Positions 1-6,245 of a stretch of 7,130 nucleotides of DNA are shown here, piece after piece. The number at the start of each line of letters is the position of its first letter. Position 1 is the first letter of the stretch. The notes beneath the pieces are model-generated. The model was not told the DNA's origin. It did no database searches and was given only the letters and a program-made list of their open reading frames with translations. The DNA comes from Clostridia bacterium. Lineage in GTDB: Bacteria > Bacillota > Clostridia > Oscillospirales > Acutalibacteraceae. The translations under genes and the position numbers were made by a program. Location: NCBI GenBank assembly GCA_900764115.1, contig CAAFMR010000251.1:1-7130 (forward strand), given 5' to 3'.

Positions 1-3000
1 CGCCACCCGCAGCGCCGCGATGACATAGGCGGCGGCATGCGCCTTCGGGAACATATACATAATCTTCTTACAGGAGCCGATGTACCATTCCGGCACATCG
101 TGGGAGCGCATCTCCGACTCCATCTTCTCCCATACCTCCGGGGGCAGCTTCCCCTTCGCCACCATGCCTTTCCGGACCTTTTCCATAATATTGAACGCCA
201 TCTTCGGCTCCAGCCCCTTATGCATCAGGTAGACCATGATGCTGTCCCGGGTGCCGATGGCGGTGGAAATGGTGCAGGTGCCCGCCCGAATAAGATCCTG
301 TGCATTGCCCAGCCACACGTCTGTGCCATGAGACATACCGGAAATCTGCAGCAGGTCGGCAAAGGTGGTTGGCTTGCAATCCAGCAGCATCTGCATGGTG
401 AAGCCTGTGCCCATCTCCGGGATGGACAGGGTGCCGGTCTCGCAGCCCAGCTGCTCCTTTGTCAGCCCCAGCGCCTCGGGTGAGGTGAACAGACTGTACA
501 CCGCCGGGTCGGACATATCCACCTCCATCACCGGGATGCCGGTGTATTTCTCCAGATACTTATAGATGGTGGGGATGACGTGCCCCAGGTTATCCAGCTT
601 CAGAATGGTATCGTGGATGGAATGGAAATCGAAGTGGGTGGTGATGTTGTCCGAGTCGCTTTTGTCCGCCGGATGCTGCACCGGGCAGAAATCCTCAATT
701 TCATAGTCGTTGGGCACGACCACCATGCCGCCGGGGTGCTGCCCGGTGGTGCGCTTAACCCCGGTGCAGCCAATCGCCAGCCGATCCAGCTCCGCCGGGC
801 TGTACGCCAGCCCCCGCTCCTCGGCATATTTTTTCACATAGCCATAAGCGGTTTTATCGGCGATGGTGCCGATGGTGCCGGCTTTGAACACGTGGTCAAG
901 ACCAAACAGCGTTTCGGTATACCGGTGCGCCTGGTTCTGATATTCAGAGGCGAAATTCAGGTCAATATCGGGGGATTTATCACCATCAAAGCCCAGGAAA
1001 GTCTCAAACGGAATTTCGTGACCATCCCGTCCCAGCTTTTGTCCGCAATGCGGGCACATCTTCACCGGCAGGTCAAAGCCGGAGCCCACCTCGCCATGGG
1101 TGAAAAATTCCGAATACTTACAGTCCTTATTGCGGCAAATATAGTGGGGCGCCAGCGGGTTCACCTCGGAGATGCCCGCCATATGCGCCACAAACGAGGA
1201 ACCCACCGAACCACGGGAGCCCACCAGATAGCCGTGCTCCACGGAGTTCGCCACCAGCTTTTGGGCAATCATATACAACACGGCAAAGCCGTGCTTAATG
1301 ATGGAATTCAGCTCTTTCTCCAGCCGCGCGGAGACGATCTCCGGCATGGGATCGCCATAGATTTCCTTTGCCCGGTTCCAACAGATTTCCTGCAACTCTT
1401 CATCGGCACCGTCCATATGGGGCGGGAATGTGCCCTTCGGGATGGGGCTGATCTCCTCTGTCCAGTCCGCCACCAGATTGGGGTTATCAATGACCACTTC
1501 CCGCGCCTTTTCCTCCCCCAGATAGGAAAACTCCTTCAGCATCTCCTCGGTGGTGCGGAAATACAGCGGCGGCTGTTGGTCGGCATCATCAAAGCCGGTG
1601 CCCGCCATCAGCACCCGGCGATACACCTCGTCCTCCGGGTCCATAAAGTGGACATCGCAGGTGGCGCAGACCGGGATGCCCAGCTTTTCGCCCAGCCGTA
1701 CAATGGTCTTGTTATGGGCAATCAGCTGCGCCTCGCTCTGGCAGCGGGGGGGATTGATAATCCCGCCCTTTCCCTTGCTGGGGCGCAGCATAAAGGCGTT
1801 ATTGCCCAAAGGCTGAATTTCCAGAAAATCGTAAAAGGAGGCAATATCGCACAGCTCTCCCCAGGGCTTGTCCGCCTCAATCGCCCGATACAGCTCTCCC
1901 GCCTCGCAGGCGCTGCCGATAATCAGCCCCTCTCGATGCTCCATGAGCTTGGAACGGGGAATCCGGGGCTTCCGGGAGAAACACTCCAGGTTGGAATAGG
2001 ACACCAGCTTATAGAGATTCTTCAGCCCTACCTGATTGCGGGCAATAAGAATCATATGGTAATAGCCCGCCTTTAGGGGGTCGACGCCGGTGATGGTGCA
2101 GTTGATCTGCTGCACCGTTTCAATGCCTTTCTCCCCCATATCCTTGATGCAGTGCTGATAGATCTGCGCCAGCACCCGGGCATCGTCGCAGGCGCGGTGG
2201 TGGTTGAAGGGCGGCAGCCGTAAAAACTCCGCCACCGTATCCAGCTTATAATTTTTCTGCCCCGGATACAGTGCTCGGCACACCGGCACCGTATCAATGG
2301 AGGTGAAGGGATACTCCACCCCGCTGCGGCGCGCCGCCGCCCGGATAAAGGAGGTATCAAACTTGGCGTTATGCGCCACCAGCACCCGGCAATCCCCGCA
2401 GAAAGCGTAGAATTGCCGCAGCCCCTCCGCCTCGTCGGGCGCATCCGCCACCATCTGGTCGGTGATACCGGTCAGCTCGGTGATTTTCGGCGGAATGGGC
2501 TTACCGGGATTGACAAAAATGTCAAATTCCTCTTGAATTTCCCCGTTTACCACCCGCACTGCGCCAATTTCGGTAATGCGCTCGGTTGCCGGGGACAAGC
2601 CGGTGGTTTCAATATCGAACACGATGCATTCGTCCGCCAGCGCCGGGTCAGCCTTACCGTCCACGGCGGGAATCATATCGTTGACGTAGTATGCCTCCAT
2701 ACCGTACAGCACCTTGATGGGGGTGCCGGCTTTTTTCAGGTCCTTGGCGGCATTCATAATATCCGGGAACGCCTGCACCACCCCGTGGTCGGTGATTGCC
2801 ACCGCCTTATGCCCCCAGGACGCCGCCCGTTTCACCAGTGTGGCGGCATCGGTGACCGCATCCATGGCAGACATTTTGGTGTGCATATGCAGCTCCACCC
2901 GCTTATGCTCCGCCAGATCCTGCCGGGTGTATTTCGCCACCACCGACATAGATTTGGGGCGCAGGAGGTTGCATTTGGCGTAATCGTCGTAGTCATAGGG

Positions 3001-3954
3001 ACCGGTCACCACCAGACAGGTGCCGTTTTTCAGCCCCTTAACCGCAGCGATTCGGTCCTTATCCCGTCCCTTGGTCAGCCAGAGCTTGAGGGTCAGGGAG
3101 CTGGTGCGGTCGGTGATGGAAATGGAATAGTTGGTCTTTGTGCCATCCCGGTTATCCCGGCTGTCGATGCGGAAAATTTCGCCCCACACCGTGACCGTGG
3201 AGCCATCCGCCTCCAGCCCTTTGATAGGAACCGGGCGCTCCCGCACCGGCGTGCCGAACAGCACCTGCGCCGTATCCAGATAGACCGGCAGCCCGTCCGC
3301 CGGCGGACGGGTGGAATCAGCGGGCTTTCCCGGCTTCGCCGGGGTGCTTTCGGTCGCGGGCTGGGGCTGAGCCGCGCGCTCCGCCGCCCGCTTTTCCGCC
3401 TCCAGGCGGGCGCTCTCTGCCGCCTGCTGTTCCGCTTGGCGTTGCATCTGACGGTTATGCTCATCGTCACAAGGCACGTCGTCGCCTGTGAATTCCACCT
3501 TCACCCGTCGTCCGAACTGCTCGAAAATCAACGTTTCCAGCAGCCCCTCGGTGCCGGTGGCGGACAAAATATTCCTGCCGCCGTGGACGCACTCCACCGT
3601 CAGCGAACTTTCCGCCAGCACAAAACGGGCATCATCCAACGTGCCGTTGACCGCCACATTCCGGCGGCGCAGATGCTCCACCAAAGACAGCCAAGACGTC
3701 TCCTCCCCCAGTAATTCCCCAGGAAATCGAGGGCGTATGGCGGCTGTTTTCATATGTAACGCCGCCGCCACTTCCTTTTCGGCGGCAAACAGCGTCTCCG
3801 CCGCCGCCAGGCGGGGCAGCCGCAGCACGATCCCCACCGCCCGGTCGCTGTGGTTTACATCCAGCCGCTCAACGGTACCGTCGCTGAGCGCCTGCCATTG
3901 TCCGTCCGGCGGCATATAAGGGCCAAACAGCGCTCCGAATTGTTGTGCTTCCAT
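1..3954 (-). CDS. polC: DNA polymerase III PolC-type alpha subunit, 3' end cut off by window edge
   Basis: Replicative DNA polymerase of Bacillota, a C-family enzyme with its own 3'-5' proofreading exonuclease. One uninterrupted frame covers 1318 codons and runs off the left edge. Domains in order: N-terminal domain 1-160; Gln/Ala/Glu-rich then Pro-rich linker 163-220; OB fold about 221-295 (VTVWGEIF at 254, LKLWL at 289); PHP domain starting ELHMHT at 354 and TDHG at 388; DEDDh exonuclease inserted at about 445-610 (DIET D447/E449, HNAKFD H528/D533, HRACDD H586/D591); PHP resumes to about 790 (C683-E684, D767, H769); zinc site C940, C945, C967, C970; palm carboxylates D996 and D998 in PDIDLNF and D1121 in LKLDNLG; fingers motif GVKRTTGQHPGG near 1065; SHGTDVWLG at 1208. 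The last visible residues, KAHAAAYVIAALRVA, match the PolC C-terminal region, so about 150 residues are missing. All catalytic residues I can check are present. The start is ATG 3954, with an in-frame GTG directly before it at 3957. Confidence 0.98.
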   Translation of the reverse strand, partial: MEAQQFGALFGPYMPPDGQWQALSDGTVERLDVNHSDRAVGIVLRLPRLAAAETLFAAEKEVAAALHMKTAAIRPRFPGELLGEETSWLSLVEHLRRRNVAVNGTLDDARFVLAESSLTVECVHGGRNILSATGTEGLLETLIFEQFGRRVKVEFTGDDVPCDDEHNRQMQRQAEQQAAESARLEAEKRAAERAAQPQPATESTPAKPGKPADSTRPPADGLPVYLDTAQVLFGTPVRERPVPIKGLEADGSTVTVWGEIFRIDSRDNRDGTKTNYSISITDRTSSLTLKLWLTKGRDKDRIAAVKGLKNGTCLVVTGPYDYDDYAKCNLLRPKSMSVVAKYTRQDLAEHKRVELHMHTKMSAMDAVTDAATLVKRAASWGHKAVAITDHGVVQAFPDIMNAAKDLKKAGTPIKVLYGMEAYYVNDMIPAVDGKADPALADECIVFDIETTGLSPATERITEIGAVRVVNGEIQEEFDIFVNPGKPIPPKITELTGITDQMVADAPDEAEGLRQFYAFCGDCRVLVAHNAKFDTSFIRAAARRSGVEYPFTSIDTVPVCRALYPGQKNYKLDTVAEFLRLPPFNHHRACDDARVLAQIYQHCIKDMGEKGIETVQQINCTITGVDPLKAGYYHMILIARNQVGLKNLYKLVSYSNLECFSRKPRIPRSKLMEHREGLIIGSACEAGELYRAIEADKPWGELCDIASFYDFLEIQPLGNNAFMLRPSKGKGGIINPPRCQSEAQLIAHNKTIVRLGEKLGIPVCATCDVHFMDPEDEVYRRVLMAGTGFDDADQQPPLYFRTTEEMLKEFSYLGEEKAREVVIDNPNLVADWTEEISPIPKGTFPPHMDGADEELQEICWNRAKEIYGDPMPEIVSARLEKELNSIIKHGFAVLYMIAQKLVANSVEHGYLVGSRGSVGSSFVAHMAGISEVNPLAPHYICRNKDCKYSEFFTHGEVGSGFDLPVKMCPHCGQKLGRDGHEIPFETFLGFDGDKSPDIDLNFASEYQNQAHRYTETLFGLDHVFKAGTIGTIADKTAYGYVKKYAEERGLAYSPAELDRLAIGCTGVKRTTGQHPGGMVVVPNDYEIEDFCPVQHPADKSDSDNITTHFDFHSIHDTILKLDNLGHVIPTIYKYLEKYTGIPVMEVDMSDPAVYSLFTSPEALGLTKEQLGCETGTLSIPEMGTGFTMQMLLDCKPTTFADLLQISGMSHGTDVWLGNAQDLIRAGTCTISTAIGTRDSIMVYLMHKGLEPKMAFNIMEKVRKGMVAKGKLPPEVWEKMESEMRSHDVPEWYIGSCKKIMYMFPKAHAAAYVIAALRVA

Positions 3955-3964
3955 CACGTTATAT

Positions 3965-3971
3965 CCTCCGC
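3965..3971 (-). promoter_or_regulatory. Ribosome binding site of polC
   Basis: The minus strand reads GCGGAGG here, a strong Shine-Dalgarno match. The core GGAGG (3965-3969) lies 7 bases before GTG 3957 and 10 bases before ATG 3954, the two codons being adjacent and in frame. By spacing either could start; GTG is nearer the usual optimum and ATG is the stronger codon. The choice changes the protein by one residue. Confidence 0.85.
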
Positions 3972-3985
3972 AAGCCTTCCGCACC

Positions 3986-4014
3986 GCGGAACGCCTGCTC
4001 TTTCTTCGTTCCGC
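3986..4014 (-). repeat. Inverted repeat (8-bp stem, 13-nt loop) in the ispG-polC spacer
   Basis: On the minus strand GCGGAACG (4014-4007) is followed after 13 bases by its perfect complement CGTTCCGC (3993-3986). No U-tract follows on the transcript, so it does not look like an intrinsic terminator. The right arm can also pair with GCGGAA at 3982-3977 (6 bp, 3-nt loop), and its TTCCGC can pair, with one G-U, with the GCGGAG that holds the polC ribosome binding site (3971-3966). An intercistronic RNA structure is likely; a regulatory role is inference. Confidence 0.6.
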
Positions 4015-4020
4015 TGTTTC

Positions 4021-5070
4021 TTATAGGTTCTCGATCTCCTGCATCAGCGCCTCCACCGCCTGGGATTCCTCCACAGTGCGCAGCACGGCGCCCTTTTTGA
4101 ATATCACCGCGCGTCCTTTGCCGCCGGCGATGCCGATGTCCGCCTCCCGCGCTTCGCCGGGACCATTCACCACGCAACCCATCACCGCCACGGTGATGGG
4201 CTTATGAATCTCTTTCAGCCGTTCCTCCACCGCGTCGGCGATGCCGATGAGGTCGATGGCGGTGCGCCCACAGGTGGGGCAGGACACCATCCGGGGCGTA
4301 TCAGCGCTCATCCCCAGCGCCTGCAGCAAATCCCGCCGCGCCAGCACTTCCTTTTCCGGCGCTGCCGTCAGCGACACCCGGATGGTATCGCCGATGCCGT
4401 GTGCCAGCAGCGAGCCGATGCCCACGGCGCTTTTCAGCACCCCCATACGCTCGGTGCCCGCCTCCGTGACACCCAAATGGAGCGGATAGGCGCACGCCGC
4501 CGCTGTCAACTCATACGCTCGAATCATGGTGGGCACGTCCGAGGACTTGATGGACAAAATGATGTTGTCGAAGTCAAATTTCTCCAGCAGCGCTGCATGA
4601 TACAGGGCGCTATCCCGCATAGCCTCGGGAGTCGGATGACCGTATTTCGCCAGAATTTCCTTTTCCAGCGAGCCGGAATTGACCCCGATGCGGATGGGAA
4701 TATGCCGCCGCCGGCACTCGTCCGCCACCGCCTTCACCCGGCTGTCATCACCGATGTTGCCGGGGTTAATCCGAATCTTATCGGCACCGGCGGCAGCCGC
4801 CTCCAGCGCCAGCTTATAATCAAAGTGTATATCCGCCACAATCGGGACGGACACCGCCTCTTTCAGCGCCGCCACTGTGGGCACAGACGCCCTGTCCGGC
4901 ACGGCGGTACGGATAATATCGCAGCCGCATGCCTGCAGGCGTTTCGCCTGCTCCACGCAACCCGCCGCATCCTGCGCCGGGACATTCAGCATCGACTGCA
5001 CCGTTATAGGCGCACCGCCGCCCACCGGCACCGTGCCGACCATCACCTGCTTGCAATTTCGTCTTTCCAT
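4021..5070 (-). CDS. ispG: 4-hydroxy-3-methylbut-2-enyl diphosphate synthase (flavodoxin/ferredoxin)
   Basis: Cytosolic iron-sulfur enzyme of the MEP isoprenoid pathway. It reductively converts 2-C-methyl-D-erythritol 2,4-cyclodiphosphate to HMBPP. The protein is complete at 349 aa, a normal length for the two-domain bacterial form. The N-terminal TIM barrel shows GGGAPITVQSM (17-27), VPIVADIHFDYKLAL (75-89), KIRINPGNIG (98-107), RIGVNSGSLE (127-136) and the LSIKSSDV strand (172-179). The C-terminal domain carries the 4Fe-4S ligands C264 and C267 (SCPTCGRT) and C299 (MGCVVNGPGEA), plus the conserved E306. The start ATG 5070 gives the expected MxRR...VGTVPVGGG beginning. It lies 18 bases after rseP and 66 bases before polC. 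The motif that usually reads QSMTNT reads QSMLNV here; otherwise the conserved blocks are intact. Confidence 0.98.
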   Translation of the reverse strand: MERRNCKQVMVGTVPVGGGAPITVQSMLNVPAQDAAGCVEQAKRLQACGCDIIRTAVPDRASVPTVAALKEAVSVPIVADIHFDYKLALEAAAAGADKIRINPGNIGDDSRVKAVADECRRRHIPIRIGVNSGSLEKEILAKYGHPTPEAMRDSALYHAALLEKFDFDNIILSIKSSDVPTMIRAYELTAAACAYPLHLGVTEAGTERMGVLKSAVGIGSLLAHGIGDTIRVSLTAAPEKEVLARRDLLQALGMSADTPRMVSCPTCGRTAIDLIGIADAVEERLKEIHKPITVAVMGCVVNGPGEAREADIGIAGGKGRAVIFKKGAVLRTVEESQAVEALMQEIENL

Positions 5071-5076
5071 CGTTTT

Positions 5077-5083
5077 CCCCCGG
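5077..5083 (-). promoter_or_regulatory. Probable ribosome binding site of ispG
   Basis: The minus strand reads CCGGGGG and then AAAACG before ATG 5070. The G-run (5081-5077) sits 6 bases upstream of the start codon. It is a purine-rich but non-canonical Shine-Dalgarno and the only candidate in the 18-base gap after the rseP stop. It directly follows the hairpin that covers the rseP stop codon. Confidence 0.6.
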
Positions 5084-5098
5084 TTCGCTTAGGCGAAC
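5083..5098 (-). repeat. Small perfect hairpin over the rseP stop codon
   Basis: The minus strand reads GTTCGC-CTAA-GCGAAC, a perfect 6-bp stem with a 4-nt loop. The loop contains the TAA stop of rseP (5091-5089). The ispG G-run begins immediately downstream. No T-run follows, so it is not a terminator. Ribosomes finishing rseP would melt it, so it could couple rseP termination to ispG initiation; this is inference. Confidence 0.5.
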
Positions 5099-6216
5099 AG
5101 CTTCGTCACATCGCTATAGGTAAACACCAACATCAGCAGCACCAACAGCAGCCAACCCGCGAAATGGACAATTCCCTCGTATTTCGCGGGCACCGGCTTG
5201 CGGGTGACCGCCTCCCACAGCAGAAACACCAGCCGCCCGCCGTCCAGCGCCGGCAGCGGCAGAAGGTTGAAGACCCCCAGATTGACGGTAATCAGCACCA
5301 TCAGCATCACCAGCGTCTGCCACCCAGCCAGCGAATGGGCGTTGCCGACAGCGTCGGCGATGATATTCACCGTTCCCACCGGACCGGACAGGTCGTTGAG
5401 CCCATACCGCCCCCGCACCATATCCACCAGGCTGCGCCACACCACCGTAGCAACCGACAGCTCCTCTTTCGCCGCCTGTGTAAAGGTGTTGCCGAAGGTG
5501 CGCACCTTACCCAACACCACAAAATCGTATTTCAGGTACTGCTTGCCGGTGGTTTCATCGGTTTTCATCTCGAATTTCACCGCATCCAGCGTCACCTTCT
5601 GGGGCTTGCCGTCCACCTCCCGGCGCACCACCATCTGCAGCACGCCATCCGGATCGTTTTGCATCTCCATACTCAGGTCGCTATCCATCAGCACCCGCCG
5701 CCCATTCACCGAAAGAATGGTGTCGCCGGGGCGCAGCCCGCTTTGGTAAGCGGAGGTATCCTCTTTCAGCTGCGCAATCGTTGTGGTGGAAAACAGCACC
5801 TTACCGGTATTGCCGTAAGGCTCCTGCAAAAAGCCGTAATAGCCCAGCAACAGCACATAGCCCAGCACCAGATTCATCAGCGCCCCCGCCACCACAATGA
5901 CGATGCGCCGCCACACCGGCTTATGGGCAAAGGAGCGGCTGCGATCCTCCGGCTGGGCGTCCTCGCCGCCGCCCAGCACCGCCGGGGTGCGCGCCCCCTC
6001 GTCCTCGCCCCCCATAGCGCAGAAGCCGCCGATGGGAAACGCCCGCAGAGAATAGGTGGTCTCCCCCTTACCCCAGTGGAGCAGACGGGGACCCATACCG
6101 ATGGCAAACTCATTCACCCGCACACCCATCCGCTTGGCGGCGAGAAAATGCCCGAATTCATGAATCATAATCAGCAGCCCCAGCACCAGCAGAGCCGCCA
6201 GAATTTTCCCAATCAA
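5089..6216 (-). CDS. rseP: RseP/RasP-family site-2 intramembrane zinc metalloprotease
   Basis: Multi-pass membrane protease (M50B family) that in relatives makes the second, intramembrane cut of anti-sigma factors and clears signal-peptide remnants. Its substrates here are unknown. As 375 aa from TTG 6216: first hydrophobic segment 4-18 with the zinc motif HEFGH at 19-23; EFAIGMGP at 36-43; acidic cytosolic loop about 69-98; second membrane segment about 104-128; one PDZ domain about 143-215 (SGLRPGDTILSVNGRRV at 159-175); SGPVG at 277-281; third membrane segment about 300-320 running into NLLPLPALDGGRL (317-329), where D325 is the third zinc ligand; last segment about 352-366. The start is non-ATG: no in-frame ATG occurs between the upstream in-frame TGA (6237-6235) and the codon two before HEFGH. 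TTG 6216 gives the usual distance to the zinc motif. It has no Shine-Dalgarno close by and follows the dxr stop by 25 bases. Confidence 0.95.
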   Translation of the reverse strand: MIGKILAALLVLGLLIMIHEFGHFLAAKRMGVRVNEFAIGMGPRLLHWGKGETTYSLRAFPIGGFCAMGGEDEGARTPAVLGGGEDAQPEDRSRSFAHKPVWRRIVIVVAGALMNLVLGYVLLLGYYGFLQEPYGNTGKVLFSTTTIAQLKEDTSAYQSGLRPGDTILSVNGRRVLMDSDLSMEMQNDPDGVLQMVVRREVDGKPQKVTLDAVKFEMKTDETTGKQYLKYDFVVLGKVRTFGNTFTQAAKEELSVATVVWRSLVDMVRGRYGLNDLSGPVGTVNIIADAVGNAHSLAGWQTLVMLMVLITVNLGVFNLLPLPALDGGRLVFLLWEAVTRKPVPAKYEGIVHFAGWLLLVLLMLVFTYSDVTKLFA

Positions 6217-6245
6217 AAGCAGAACAGCGATAGGTCAACCCTCAT
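6213..6245 (-). other. Ten-codon mini-frame linking dxr stop to rseP start
   Basis: ATG 6245-6243 overlaps the dxr stop as ATGA. It reads ten codons (MRVDLSLFCF) and stops at TGA 6215-6213, which overlaps the rseP TTG (6216-6214) as TTGA. A weak GGA lies 5 bases before the ATG; GAGGG at 6243-6239 lies inside the frame, 22 bases from the TTG. Either this is a leader whose termination feeds reinitiation at TTG, or it is the true rseP start separated from the rest by a one-base deletion in the T4 run 6219-6216 region. One extra T would join it to LIGKILAALL. I cannot tell which from the sequence alone. Confidence 0.45.

Noticed and set aside
580..2076. Plus-strand open frame of 498 codons inside polC
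   Set aside because: Same codon-phase shadow. It ends where polC uses a rare CTA Leu codon, and it has no recognisable domain.
2371..3714. Plus-strand open frame of 447 codons inside polC
   Set aside because: Shadow of the PHP, OB and linker coding region. It ends at a polC TTA Leu codon and has no credible ribosome binding site or family motif.
3986..4020. The 8-bp stem as an intrinsic terminator
   Set aside because: On the minus-strand transcript the stem is followed by GGTGCGGAAGG with no U-run. On the plus strand only a weak TGTTTC follows and there is no gene to terminate.
6213..6239. TTGACC on the minus strand (6238-6233) as a -35 box for an rseP promoter
   Set aside because: At 17 bases downstream the sequence is TGATTG, a poor -10 element, and nothing else supports a promoter between closely spaced co-directional genes.
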